A program made the position numbers and the translations under genes. A stretch of DNA of 64,000 bases. Source: Cordia subcordata (taxonomy: Eukaryota > Streptophyta > Magnoliopsida > Boraginales > Cordiaceae). How positions within the stretch are numbered: the first letter of the stretch is position 1; each line of letters opens with the position of its first letter. Below, one piece after another: positions 34,516-46,720 of this stretch. Below the pieces are notes generated by a model. The model was not told the DNA's origin. It made no database searches and saw only the letters and a program-made list of their open reading frames with translations. The DNA lies in assembly GCA_028554755.1 (NCBI GenBank), contig JAPTOF010000007.1:2016001-2080000 (forward strand), in the 5' to 3' direction.

Positions 34516-35817
34516 ATGACGGAAAAGGACTGCGACCACCACTGCGAGGACCACCGTAAAAAGCTCCTCCGCCGCATCGCCGCCGGCGTGGCCGCCTTCG
34601 TCGTCCTCATCCTCTTCATCATTCTCCTAGTGTGGCTAATCCTCCGCCCAACAAAACCTCAGTTCGTCCTCCAGGACATCACCGTCTACGCCTTCAACAT
34701 CTCATCACCCCCCAACATATTCACTTCCAACGTCCAAATCACCCTCTCCTCTCGCAACCCAAACGCCCGGATCGGCATTTACTACGACAAGCTCCACGCC
34801 TTCGCCGCCTATCGCAGCCAGCAAGTGACGCTGCCGACTCAGCTGCCAGCCACCTACCAGGTATTAGAGCATAAGAGATGTACGTATGTAAGTACGTACA
34901 TATAGTACATACATATGTGTTCTGTAGTGATGTAAATCATGTGAACGTTAACATTGCACTATAAGATTTTACGCCATTAACTACATTAGCTTAGAGTAAT
35001 CGTAAGAAAGTAAAATGATAAATTTTATTTTAGTTACGGTTTTCAATTAAACAAATTTTTTGCTACATTTGAAAACCATAGTAATGATGTCGGAATTTTT
35101 ATATTCAATTTTCTTTTAAAATAGCAAAAAATTTGTTAAGCTTAAAAGTATAACTAACATAAATTTTAAAAAAATGCATTTGTCACGTCACAAAGTGTAA
35201 TAAAACTTGAATTTCATTAGGTTCATGCCAAAATTAGCCATACATAGTTATTTTTCCAAGTAAAGTATCAATTTTTAGTTAGTTTACACTTGGGTCAAGC
35301 GTAACTAGATAATTTTGTTACACTTCTAAATGTATCTAAAAATTACAATATATGTAATTATTGACTTGATTTCTTCGGTATATAATAATTTTGTAAATAA
35401 AAATTACAATATGTGTAATTATTGGCTTGATTTCTTCGATATATAGTAATTTTGTACATCCTTACGTTGTATAAATATATGCTAATCACCCTAATCGGGG
35501 TATATCGGCTAATTCTCCTACACCAGGGCCACAAGGATGTGACACTGTGGTCGCCATTTCTGTACGGAAACTCCGTGCCCGTTGCGCCTTTCATCAGTCA
35601 AGCTTTGGCCCAAGATCAGATGGCTGGCACTGTGATGCTCAACGTTAGAGTTGATGGAAGGGTTAGATGGAAAGTTGGGAGCTTTATCTCATCAAGGTAT
35701 CGTTTGTATGTCAACTGTCCAGCTTATATTAACTTTGGTAAACAAAGCAGTGGCAATGTTGTTGTTGGCCCTGCCATGAAGTACCAATTGGTGCTGCCAT
35801 GCCATGTTGATGTTTGA
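34516..35817 (+). CDS. NDR1/HIN1-like (NHL) protein, two exons
   Basis: Exons 34516-34860 and 35527-35817 join in phase 0 (CCAG|GTATTA ... CACCAG|GGCCAC) into 211 residues. A charged His/Asp-rich tail (1-20) precedes a transmembrane segment at 21-43, then LILRPTKPQFVLQDITVYAFN, the NPNARIGIYYD motif at 81-91, and GHKDVTLWSPFLYG at 116-129. It ends in a conserved Cys-containing strand. This is the HIN1/YLS9/NHL3 style of LEA_2 protein, known as plasma-membrane proteins induced during defence or senescence. The start is the first ATG after the leader and gives a family-typical N-terminus. Exon 1 is GC-rich and exon 2 less so. The intron position is close to that of the 2.7-19.7 kb array genes. 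Confidence 0.9.
35341..35460. repeat. Tandem duplication in the NHL intron
   Basis: Two copies of a 61-bp unit (AATTACAATAT...TTGATTTCTTCG...) start at 35341 and 35402, close to the acceptor of the NHL intron. They differ at several bases. No function is implied. Confidence 0.8.
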
Positions 35818-36043
35818 GCGAGAAGGGTTGGTCTTTGATTGGCCTTGTTAGTCGTACTTGTGCGGCATTTGCACACGTGTATGTGTATGTGAGGCTCACA
35901 CTGTATTTCAGAAAGAATTTTTTAATTTTTTTTTCCAATTTGATTAGCTTTTACTTTACTATTTTCGTCGAGAAATACATTTTTTAGGGTGGTTATGATT
36001 TTAATATGAAGTTTGTAGGGCTTCGTCTTGGTTGCATCAGATT

Positions 36044-36155
36044 GTTTATCCACTTTGCTAGATGAGAATAACGCTCCAAATAAATGGAAATTTTGAAGCG
36101 TTTATCCACTTTGCTAGATGAGAATAACGCTCCAAATAAATGGAAATTTTGAAGC
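36044..36155. repeat. 56-bp tandem duplication after the NHL gene
   Basis: GTTTATCCACTTTGCTAGATG... to ...TTTTGAAGC is present twice in perfect or near-perfect tandem, about 230 bp after the NHL stop codon. It may fall within or just past the 3' UTR. Confidence 0.9.
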
Positions 36156-39100
36156 TCTTTTTTATTTCTTTTTGAAGATTATTGTTTGTAGAAATTCTAT
36201 ATAACATTCTCATTCTAACATTTTGTCGGAATTAATTAAAAAGTTAATTTTTTTTTAGCTTTTTGCTCGACCTTTTCTAGGACCATGCATACTTTCTGAA
36301 AACACAATCATATGCCATAAGATTTGACACTCTGAACATGAGTTGCAAAGTAAATCAAAATTTTAAGAAAAATATTTTTATCACCAAAAAAAAAAAGAAA
36401 AAGAAAAATACTTTATGATATCCTACACATAAGACTATATGGATCGGATGTGTAGGCATGTAAAATTTTAAGAAAAATATCTTATCACCGAAAAAAAAAA
36501 AAAAGAAGAAAGAAAAGCACTTTAAAATATCCCATCGGCAAGATTATTTTAGATTCTAAATATTCTAAATAGTACAATCGCAGAGTTGACAAAGGTCGAT
36601 TAGGGATTCTTGTACGCATTTAATTTTTCAAACCTTTTTCTATTACCTAACATCATGTGATGCACATATTTGCGTAAACTGTACTAGACTAGACCCTTTG
36701 TGATTTATTATAAGTGTATAATATTTTTTTGTGGTATCAAAAGTTTTACAACAAACCTTGTGATGAGTAAAAATTTCACACCACCCCTTACTGTTTACAT
36801 TATCCTGATTATGTTAAAATTTATAGAAAAAAACATTAATAACCTTACCTAATAATTCAATTTTCTTTTTTTTTGGTTAAGCACCCACCAAAAACAAACC
36901 TACCACGCCAAAGAACATCCCTTGTGATGCCCAATCTTTAGCTTAACACAAATTTAACATTCTCTGCCGATGCTTTTGGGTACAATTTTATCAATTTTGA
37001 TATCAACATTGTTGCAATTAATAATACCAATAGGCAAATCAAGCATTAAGCACATCCAACATAACTGATTGTATAATACAGAATAGATTTGTTGATATAA
37101 TGATTATTTATCAAAATAGTAATGCAAAAAAAAATGACATGAAAAGAAATGTGCATGTGAATTATGGAGAAAGAGACAATGCATATGGTAAGGCTATTAA
37201 TGTCCTTTTTAATATAAATTTTAACACCGTCAAAGGAGTATAGATGGTAGAGGGTGCATATAGAACTTTTATTCACCACAAGAGCTTATTGTGAGACTTT
37301 TGATATTATAGAGATATTATGCACTTATGATAGACCACAGGGAGTCTAGTACATTTTATCTCACATATTTTATTGTTTCTTGATGTAATTAAGGATACTG
37401 TTGTGGCGCACATGAATGTAGCCCTTAAACGATAGGCTCATTCGTGGTTATGGAGACTTGGACCTCCCATAGGCCTAGGAAGTCATAGTATTTGACCTGA
37501 ATACAGCAAAAGGAAGGCGGGAGAATAAAACTTCCACAAATCGGGCAAGGTCAAACCCTCATGCATAAGGAATAAATTGTTGACGGATATGGGCGCGTGC
37601 TTCATTAACGTGATTGACATGCATATGGACGATGATCTTGGGATTGTCATAGAATTACGATTAGTGAGTGCTTGTATAAAGATAAAGGCTCCTATGTATG
37701 GGGGAACAAACAACCCTAAACACTCAAACCCTGACATGTTATTTCACTATCTCCCCACATTCAAACAAAAGGGATTTTGATCTATCCTAAGGGGTATGAC
37801 AAAATCTTAATTGTAGATCTAACCTCTACAGATACTTAATTAATGACCGTAAAATTTAATAATTATTTGTCTTCTCTTCTTCTCATCAAGCCCTTTTCTT
37901 TTCTTGAATAGATTTAAGTATAAACTTTGGATCATGATATTCTCAAACTGACCACCAACAATTTTATGGTGTCTCTAATCAAGTTTATGGTCCTTTAGTT
38001 ACTGCGAAGATCATTGGATCTTTGACATATATTTGTAATATATCTTCATCTTATTCCAAGACAAACTTGTATGTTTAGTTTTTGTTGAATAAATATAACA
38101 AATTTAGGATTAAGATTTCTTCGAATCAGAATTTCTTTGACATCATGTTATGCGTAATAACTTAAATGGTAACTTAATATGATAATAAAACCAAAATTAT
38201 GAAAATTCGGTGCTACCCAATTATATAATTACATCTATGTATAAGTCCTTATAAAGACTTATCTAGCCTACAGATAAGGGACATGAAGTACTAGAAACTT
38301 ATGCTAATCAACTTTAAGTTGAATAATTTAAATAAAAAGACTGTTTAGTATATAAAACTCTCATTATGCTCGTATCAAAAAGAAAATTGAAATCAATAAT
38401 GTGATACATGGTCTTTTCGTCGAAAAAGAAATTCATTCCAAAATAAAATTATAAGTTAAAACAAGCTCCGGTGGCCAGGGTTAAAATTCAAGGGTAATAG
38501 CCGGGAGAGGGAAGCGAGAATATTTAATATTCAATCCATGAGCAAGCAATTCTTAGGTAGAGATTTACCTACCCAATCATAAGCAAGCTAGATTGTTTAT
38601 CCTATGAATGACCTGAAAATTAAAACGAAAATTTTCAAAGACAATCTCTTTTACATCTTCCATAATTTGTCTAGCTTCTGAGAAGAGTGACACCCCAAAG
38701 AAAATAATTGCCTTGAGGACCGCGTCTATATTCCCTCCAAGTGGTGTTCAACCGTTCTTTTCACTGCAGATAAATTTTTTTTTTTCCAGGACATATATAT
38801 ATGAAATGAGATTATTAAATGGTGATTCCACAATCCATTTCAAAAAGTTTGACCCTCTAAAAATCTTCGAAAAGTGTGGGTGGTAACTTCTTAGCTACTG
38901 CTTCCAACCACCCATGTGGTGACATGAAACTTATGGCGATTAATTAGGTGAACCAGGGACGTGTCATTGTCGCTAGCCTGCTATGTCCAATTCTTGGAGA
39001 TGGAACTTCTCATGGTACGTTTCTGCAATGTGTACCAAAAAAGTTGTAAAGAGCTACACAGCCAGTACTGTGCTATTTGAGTGATAAGTGATAGTAATTA

Positions 39101-39680
39101 ATCTGTTCACTAGGATGGAGATTGAATCATGTTAAATATTACGTCTCGTATATTTATGAGCATGAGAAAAATTAGGATTTTATTCGAATTTGTTGAGCGT
39201 CAAATCGTTGTATGTTACAATGTACACTTATCAAGATTCTAAATAATATGTCAGATTAGAAGTAAGATTGAGCTAGGTCGTAGTGCAATTAATTGAACGT
39301 CTCAGTTCGTCTAATCTGAATTCAAGGGAATTTAGTTTTTCTATATTGTAACCTCAAAGTCCCACGCAATTACTAATTTAAACTTTTCAGTAATATCATA
39401 ATAGCGAAGGAAATCTAAAAATGATAAACTATTTTAAATTATGGCAATATAATTGCAGTATTAGTCCATATTCATGTAGTAATCCATATAAATTAACAAA
39501 CTATCGAGTTCGGTACTGAATGGGGGAGGACATATCAAAGTACTTTCTAAAATACAAGTGTGCTTAATGATGAGTTGGATGCTGTTGAAGAAATTTAAGC
39601 CACTGTTTTGAGACACACTTGAACCCAAAGATCAGTTTCAGAGGCAACCTTAGAAAGCATTTTTGTTGAAAACTAATCGA
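36156..39680. other. Intergenic stretch without recognised genes
   Basis: The sequence is AT-rich with poly-A runs, including a near-duplicate ATTTTAAGAAAAATAT(T/C)TT at 36360 and 36468. The segment 37400-37790 is somewhat richer in G+C and has a 67-codon open frame on + and an 84-codon one on -, neither recognisable; it may be a retroelement scrap. Confidence 0.4.
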
Positions 39681-40240
39681 ACTCCCAAGGACCTGTTTAT
39701 GTTGGCCGTTTTTTAGTAAAAAGTAATTTTTTTTCTTGAAATAGTTACATTAAATTTGTAATAACTATTTGATTTGATTTTCAAAAAAACTGAAATTATG
39801 AAAAAAGCTCAAATGCAACTTTTTTTAAAAATCAGAATTTTCAACTTATCAAAAAAAGTTATTTTTCAAAAGTTGTTAAAAAAAACACTTTTGAAAAAAG
39901 TTAATCCAAACGGGCCCTAAATCTCTTAGGCAACATTTCATATGCTGGATCGGGCTAGAAATAGAATGATATTCTCAACTCTGTTTTGTTCCCTACGTTG
40001 TAAAAATATATATATTTTTTACAATAAACAGGTAGAATATCCTAAATGACGTGTGGCGCGATGTCAGAAATACTCGAATCTATTAATTAATGATACAATT
40101 AGCGTGACATAGAATTATTATAACACGTGTCATTATTGCAGACCCGTTTCAAATGATTACGCCCTTTCAAGCAATTTTCTATCACAAGACATATACGTGG
40201 GTTAATACTAATTAAATAAAATAAAGTAAAAATAGCAAAA
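39681..40240. repeat. MITE of the GTTTGGATT family and spacer
   Basis: Poly-A/T-rich sequence from GACCTGTTTATGTTGGCC to AGTTAATCCAAACGGGCCC (about 39690-39918) resembles the element at 40494-40706. The rest is unremarkable. Confidence 0.4.
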
Positions 40241-40485
40241 GAGAGGGAAAAAGGAGCTAATGATAGCTGGGGGATGAGGAACTAGTTATTGGCTGTTGTT
40301 TGTTGGCTTTCAATTGGTCCTGAGTTTTGGGCCGCTTGCTTTGGTCCATCTTGTTTGAATTTGTTGTGTTGGCCTATGGCCCTTTTGTTGGTGTGATTTT
40401 GTTGTTCTATTATAATGATGTTCTAGGTAATGGAAGTCTTTCCTACCCAAAAAAGAAGAAGAAGAAGAAGAAGTAGTAGAAGAAG
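40241..40485 (+). mobile_element. Possible 3' tail of a LINE
   Basis: TTGGGCCGCTTGC...TTGTGTTGGCCTATGGCCC...GATTTTGTTGTTCTATTATAATGATGTTCT followed by CCCAAAAAAG and a GAA microsatellite (40453-40473) resembles the 3' UTR and tail of plant L1-type LINEs. No reverse transcriptase remains. Confidence 0.35.
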
Positions 40486-40493
40486 GAGAAGGG

Positions 40494-40706
40494 CCGATTT
40501 GGATTGGCTTTTTAAAAAAAAAATATTTTTTTTTAAAAAAGAGTATTTCCTTTTGTAATAATTATTTGACTTGCATTTCAAAAACACTAAAACTCTATAG
40601 AAAGCAAAAGTTCAAATACAATTAAAAATCAAAATATTTGGCTTCTTGAGAAAATACTTTGTTAAAAGTTGTTAAAAAAGGCTTTTAAAAAACCAATCCA
40701 AACGAA
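40494..40706. mobile_element. Best copy of the GTTTGGATT MITE family
   Basis: The ends GATTTGGATTGGCTTTTTAA and TTAAAAAACCAATCCAAACG are inverted repeats of about 20 bp. The 213-bp body is poly-A/T-rich with no coding potential. It serves as the reference for the other copies listed. The transposase class was not assigned. Confidence 0.6.
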
Positions 40707-42213
40707 CCCAAAAAAGAAGAAAGATTTAGTCGGCTGATGCTACTTTTGTTAAATTATTAGCTCCGATCCCCCTATAGAACTTCTTGATTTTTTATGACAA
40801 TGTAGAGTCTTCTTGACAGTACATAATTAGGTGTTTATAACCATCAAAATTAAAAAAAAAAAAGCAATCTCTCAGAGGTTATTATAAAAAGTGCTTATGC
40901 CAAACAGGCACTTGAATCGTCTCTTAACAAACAGTGAACCTTTTTTTTTTTTTTCCTTTTCATTAACTTAAATTTCTCCTCTTGAGGTAATGGGAGCATG
41001 CGGACGAATTTTCCACATCCATAATGTTCCCTTGTCTTGCAAAAGTTATTTGGTAAGTCGTTACATCATATTAAATGTGAACTACTAATATAAATGTGAC
41101 AATTAGAGACACTATTTGATAGAAGGAGACAATTATATGTTGGGCCTTTTCTTTTAGATCTCCCAACTTAGTCATTCTCTTGTTCTTCGTGAAATTTGAA
41201 TTTAAGATCTTATTCTTGATAGAAATAATTTTGTCCACTTGAATTATTTTCTAATCCCAATTATATTGTTGGACTTAAAACTATTCCTTTTTGAAGTCCA
41301 ATCAGGCTTGTATCTCTGCATCGGAGCCACTTGATTGAGTGATTGGTAGATTTTACATGCACATTCAACAAAATATTGTTGGATTCTGGAGTGAAACAAG
41401 TACTTCAGCAGTAAGGAAATATGTTTTCTAGAACCAACTTTTGCAGTCAAATTCTTTGAAACAGCACAGATATGCAATTATCTAAATTGCAATTGGAGAA
41501 CAGCCCATGTTAGCAGACATAATTAGAAGTAATAATAGTATCAATAGCTGTCTAGTTGTTATCAGTTGAGAATCTTAAATCATCATTGAAATCTTGAAAA
41601 TTCTCTCTCCATTATAAAGCAATCAAAAGAGAAGCTCCTGATATACAGGCAATACGCTGATGCATACACCCAATCAATGCCAATGCCCTATAGGGACATG
41701 TAACTTTCATCTCGCTTTTATGCTATAAAAATATTTATTACATATTGAAAAAATTAACATTTAATACATGAATTGAATCATACACAGTGAGTGAAACATC
41801 TCTCGAATAACATAAAATATTACTGATCACATATACAAGCCTCAAAGCATATATTTGGTGAAATTCAGGCCTTATTTTCTTTTAATACGAGAGAAATCCA
41901 ATTGATGGGTCTGATGACTAAACAATCAAACGGATTCGAACAACTAATTGGCAAACCCTAAGTGGAAAGACCGGCTCACAACTCAACAACTAAGTTTCAA
42001 TCCAGAGTAAAGGACAAGGATCGACCCCGTTCTCTAATCTGTGTCTGACCCTAGGCTGTGTCCGACCCTAATTCTCGGCTACATCTGACCCCAGTTCTCA
42101 GCATCCTGGGGACGAAATTTAGGCCTTATATTTAGAGTAAAAGATAAGCTTCACAGTTAAAGAATTATTCAGAAATCTTCAGATGTTAAAAGGGTAATAA
42201 AATTGAAAGAATT
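40707..42213. other. Spacer downstream of the aspartic protease gene
   Basis: A SINE-like antisense patch is at 41160-41255. At 42000-42110 GACCC-ending words (TGTGTCTGACCC, TGTGTCCGACCC, ACATCTGACCCC) repeat in short tandem; related sequence (GAACCCAATTTCTAAACAGCG) is near 47660. The protease 3' UTR should lie just below 42213. Confidence 0.4.
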
Positions 42214-43866
42214 TCATGAGCAGAGCTGTTGCCGGAACCCAAATCTCTGGTTCCTCAAGTCATACTCCACATGAAAGTTCTGCATCTGAAAGTTTCCAAG
42301 AATAATCGATGGTCCACCTGAGAGCTGAGGACCATAGAAATTTGATGTCGCCATCGCGAAACACACCACTTCACCATCAACAACAAAGAAATAGTTCGCC
42401 AATGGCAACGCCATTTTTGCTCCACCCTTGAAATGCAATTCCATCTCAGGCAAACTCACTCTTTCATGCCCTGAGACATTGAAACATGGTCTCAGACCCG
42501 TCAGAGACTCGATTCTTTCAGCTCTTTCATAAGCCTTCACTTGCTTAACAAAAGCATTTAACACAGACCTAAATACATCGCTGCTCATGAAAGTAAACGT
42601 TGTGCCTGAATCAACAATCGAACCCCCATCGCCATTTTCGTCTGGAATCAAATGCTTGTATGGGATCTTCACTTTCTGTCCACCAACAGTGATTTTCCGG
42701 AGGCCGACATAGTAGTAAACTGATAAGGCGCTTCTGCTAGGCACCACTGGGTTCTTAACCAATGGTGTGTAGCTCAAATTTGCGGACTTTTTATCAGAAT
42801 CTGAATCAGTGTCCAAAACGAGGGTGCTTGTTTTTCCAGTGTCATCATACCTGCAAGTAAGGGTGGATATGAATTGGTTAAACCGATCAAATCAATTCAA
42901 ACCAACTGAAAAATTCAAGTTCGTTTGGTTATTTTAAACGGATAAAAACTAACTAGTTAGTTTCAAACGAAAACCAACTTATTTGGTTTTGGTTTGAAAA
43001 CCAACGATGTTGGTTTGGTTTTGATCATTTTATAGACTGGAAACCAATCAGTTAGTGTCTAAGAAAGATCAACTAATTTGATTCGGTTTAAAATAAGTTC
43101 AAATTCAAGCCAAATCAAATCATGTAGGTCCCTACCTGCGAGACAGGAGACAATAGGAGAATTTCTTGAGCCCCAATTGGCTCGGCAATGAGGAAAAGCC
43201 ACGGCCAAATCCAGCAATCCCAGCAGGCTGGTGGGACGAGAAAAGAGAACACCCCACCACAAAGTTGGGCACTTTCTTGTTAGGCAAATCAAGAGTCTCA
43301 ACAAGTGTGATGCCACTTGTAGTGCCTGAGCCATAGAGGAGAATGTATGGTGGACAGATCTGTGTGCAATTTTTCCCATTCTGTTGCTGACAGTCTTTAC
43401 ACCGAGCCAATGGGTCGGCCTGGTTATGAATCCACGCGCATTTCGGGTTCATGCAGCCGAGAATCTTGACAGAAGACGATGACTTGGGGATAAAGGCCGC
43501 AATGCCGGCTTCGCCATTGGCGGTGGCTGAGCAGTTCTTGCAGACATATCGATGGGTGCAAGGGAACCACACGAAACTGCTGCCAGTGTCGAGGATGAAT
43601 GGAATTGTCTGAGGAGGAGTGCCAAACTTCAATGAAATGGAGTAGGCTCCATAGCTATGGGGTGAGAGAGGGGTTGAAGTTTTTGGATTCTTAATGTGGT
43701 GTGCTCTGGCTAAGGAAACTGAAGCTAACTGAGCAAGCTTCTGGTATGGATCTTGGTGCTTTGATGATGGTGTTTTCAAGACTGAGAGTGGGATAGAAAT
43801 GGTGGAGGAAGAGATGATAGGAAAGCAAAGGAGGAGTAAAGAGAGGAAGGGGAGAAAAGATGGCAT
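42214..43866 (-). CDS. Nepenthesin-type aspartic protease (A1 family)
   Basis: Two exons on the - strand, 43866-43136 and 42850-42214, join inside an Arg codon (CGCAG|GTAGGG ... TTGCAG|GTATGA) to give 455 residues. A signal peptide spans about 1-20. The first catalytic motif DTGSS is at D93 (FILDTGSSFVWFPC) and the second DSGTT at D324 (SIVDSGTTFTF). Between them is a Cys-rich insertion (CKNCS, CMNPKC, CKDC, CTQICPPY), typical of nepenthesin-like enzymes, and then GCSLFSSHQPAGIAGFGRG. It ends with ILGNFQMQNFHVEYDLRNQRFGF. The layout recalls the Arabidopsis At4g16563-like group. Such enzymes are secreted or vacuolar endopeptidases; the substrate is unknown. An ACGTG-containing word is at 44022 upstream of the start. 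Confidence 0.92.
42860..43128. repeat. Repeat filling the protease intron
   Basis: Nearly the whole 285-bp intron consists of GGTTTGGTTTTG/AAACCAAC words in both orientations, with TTAGTTTC and AACTAGTTAG stems. GGTTTAAAATAAGTT and GTTAAACCGATC lie near its ends. Such AACCAAAC-rich repeats are common plant dispersed elements. The splice sites lie just outside. Confidence 0.6.
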
Positions 43867-46720
43867 CTTTTTTGGGATTTGTGCTCAATCTTTGCACAGA
43901 TTGATAAACTATTTGTTTTTGGTTTCTGCTAGTGATTAAAAGCAGAGAGCAAAGCAGAAAAGGTTGCAATCAAGTTGAGCTTTTTTTTAGGAGGATGACT
44001 CATTGGGACATTGTCCCTTCTACGTGTGACGTACCTGTGTCTTTATTCTTGTGACCATCAACCGTTTGCATAAGAGTTGAAAATTGCAAAGAAGTGGTGT
44101 AGATGTGTGTGTTCTAGTGATAAGGTTCATAACGTCTCTCTCATGTTAGTTCCGTGTAAAATTTCGTATTATTTATAATAGTTTAAATTTATTAGTAGTA
44201 GACCAGTTAAGATTGATCATTTGGAGTAGTAGGTCATTACAAATGATATTAGAACCAAGTTTTAGGCAAATTTCACGCTACTTAAGGGTTCTGGACTATA
44301 TCTCTGTTCTACTTAGGTGCAACGAGAACATCGGGCGGAAGTATGTAACTCATCATCTTACATTAGTTTTGTGTGGAATTAATGTGTCGTTTATAATGTT
44401 TTAGATTCATTACTATTGGCATCACAAGCTTTAAATATTTTGAATTAGTTGAGGCTTCCTTGTGATAACAGACCAATAATTAGGCCTATCTTAGAGCATC
44501 ATTCAATTAATTAAGGTGTAGAAATCTCTAGTTAACACTTGAGTTTGAGCAGTTTTACTTTTCATTGAGTTTCTACTTTTGACTAAATTACTACATGTAT
44601 TAATTACGACTTGTTATCATATAATAAATTTATTAATTATTAATAAGATTTTACCAAAATTTTTAATGATCAAACTCTGCTGATTAAGTTTTCAGGTATT
44701 GTCAGAAAAAGATAATAAGGGCGGTAGTGTTGAAACGCTTTTCAAAGCACTGCTCAAATGCATCCACTGTTCTGGTCAGTGGGTAAAGTAGCCGTTATAA
44801 GAGTTTGGTAGTATGTATATACTCAATTTGCGTGGTACGTATTCCTTGACTTTTTTATGATTGGTAACATCCATAATAAATTCTTTAATATTACATTTGT
44901 ATTTACACACATATTTAATTAGTAGGTAAGTAGCCGTTATTAAAAAAAGGTTTCGGTAACATATCCATTTGCATAAGACGTAATGTTTTGACTTTTTGGT
45001 TTTTATGCTCGAAAGTATTGCTGAAATTTTTTGGGCTCTTTTCTCTTCTTCTTCTTCTTCTTTTCTTTTCCCACTTTTCTTTTTGAGTGAAGACCATACT
45101 AGAAAGTCATTATAGACTTAGTAATTAAACAACAATGTTCTCTGAAAAAAGAAAAAACATCTGTCCGAATTTCATAATGATCCCCTCAACTATAGAGTGA
45201 TATGTTAATAGACACGATAAGATGTATAACTTGTGTTGAAAGATCAATTTCTTGGCTTTAAATTAACAGAAAGGCAATCAAACTAGTTAGAACCATGTCA
45301 TAGTAAGCAAGTTTAATTTATTAAAGAGATAAGAAACTATATTCATCCGTCACAAAAATTAAAGTTCTAAATTTAGTATATAAGATCTTAGACAATTTTT
45401 ATCGTTGACTAATTAATTTTTGCGATAAAAGTTCGATGATTCTTAACAATGGAGATGACCTTAAGTATTTCAAGTCAAACCTCACTATCATATCATGCAA
45501 ACCATTTTAGGATTTCCATCTTGAAAGTGGTGTAGGCAACGCAGCTGGGGAATAAAGTCGTGCAAGAAACAAAATTTTCTCACTTTTAAATCCTTAAGGA
45601 ATCTTCCTGCTTTCTTAATTCACAAGTTTCTGCTTTTTTAAGCACTTATGCGCATACTAAATGGAGAATAAGTGTAGGATTTGTGTTTAATTATTGCATT
45701 TGGTTAAAAAAAATGTAACTTTCCAGGACATAATAATTATAATAATAATAATTAATAGAGGTTGTTAATGAAGTTCGACTGAAGGCATAGCACAATGCGT
45801 TAGGTGCAAAGTGCTATATATTATTTTCACTCACATGCAATTCTCTCATAGAATTATTTAGTAGGTAGCGTCCAGCTAAACACACATTAATGTTCGAGGA
45901 AATTTCCACATTGAGGTACAAAGAGAAAAGTGAAAGGTGAAGGATGGCATTTTCAAGATGAAGTTCCATACCTCATGTTTTATCCTTCGTGATTGGGTTT
46001 TGTAAGTCTTCTCATATGATTGTCGGGTTTTGTCATCTTAATTCCCCTAGTCATAAAAGTAAGAAATAAAAAGAAGAATTTTGGTGTAATACTCCTCGCC
46101 TATCCGTTTTTCATAAAATTTGTATTCAACTTACAGTGACACAGACTCATTATTACTGTCATTATGGGGCCTAAATATATTGAGCCAATTAGTTAGGTTT
46201 AACTTGTGATAACAAACCAATAGTTAGGTTTAAGTCGTTACAAATTGTAACAAAGTCAGTTGTGAGCAGATTTTGACAGGGTTCCTAGACTATGCTTTGT
46301 TTAGAGTGATGAGGGCGTCAGGCTGTGGGCGAATTTCAAGCTGCCAAGGGGGTTCTAGGACTATGTTTTGTTTGGTGCGACGAAAATGCTGTGTATTTAA
46401 GAGGGTAGTCTGTAAACACCCTTTCTAGTTTTTTGTTTAAATTTGTGTTTAGCCTATAATAATATGAGTTCATTACTACTATCATTAAATGACTTAAATA
46501 TTTTGCCCAATTGGTTAAGCTAAATTTGTAGTAGCAAGTTAATAGCTAGACATGTGTTGTTACATTTGGAACTACTAACCTCTTCTTTACTTCTTAAAAC
46601 TTGAAATTTCTCTACAAGTTTTTCTAATTCACACGAGTATCAGATCTTAATTGCAAACTGTGCACGGTAATCCTCCTTAAGATGCGATTAAATTTCAAAT
46701 ATGTAATTTTTCTTTCTATT
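43867..46720. repeat. Spacer with two diverged copies of a dispersed repeat
   Basis: Segments at about 44100-44420 and 46080-46450 share an order of words: a GTATT...TTATAAT-like start, GTCATTACAAATGATATTAGAACCAAG versus GTCGTTACAAATTGTAACAAAG, then GGTTC(T/C)...GACTAT, then a GAGAACATCGGGCGG versus GAGGGCGTCAGGCTG motif. A CTT microsatellite is at 45046-45063. No gene is seen. Confidence 0.4.

Noticed and set aside
37483..37780. Overlapping open frames of 67 (+) and 84 (-) codons
   Set aside because: No domain recognised and no codon or splice support; possibly retroelement debris, so not called a gene.
43059..43379. 106-codon - strand frame overlapping the protease exon
   Set aside because: Out-of-frame shadow of exon 1 of the aspartic protease, running into the intron.
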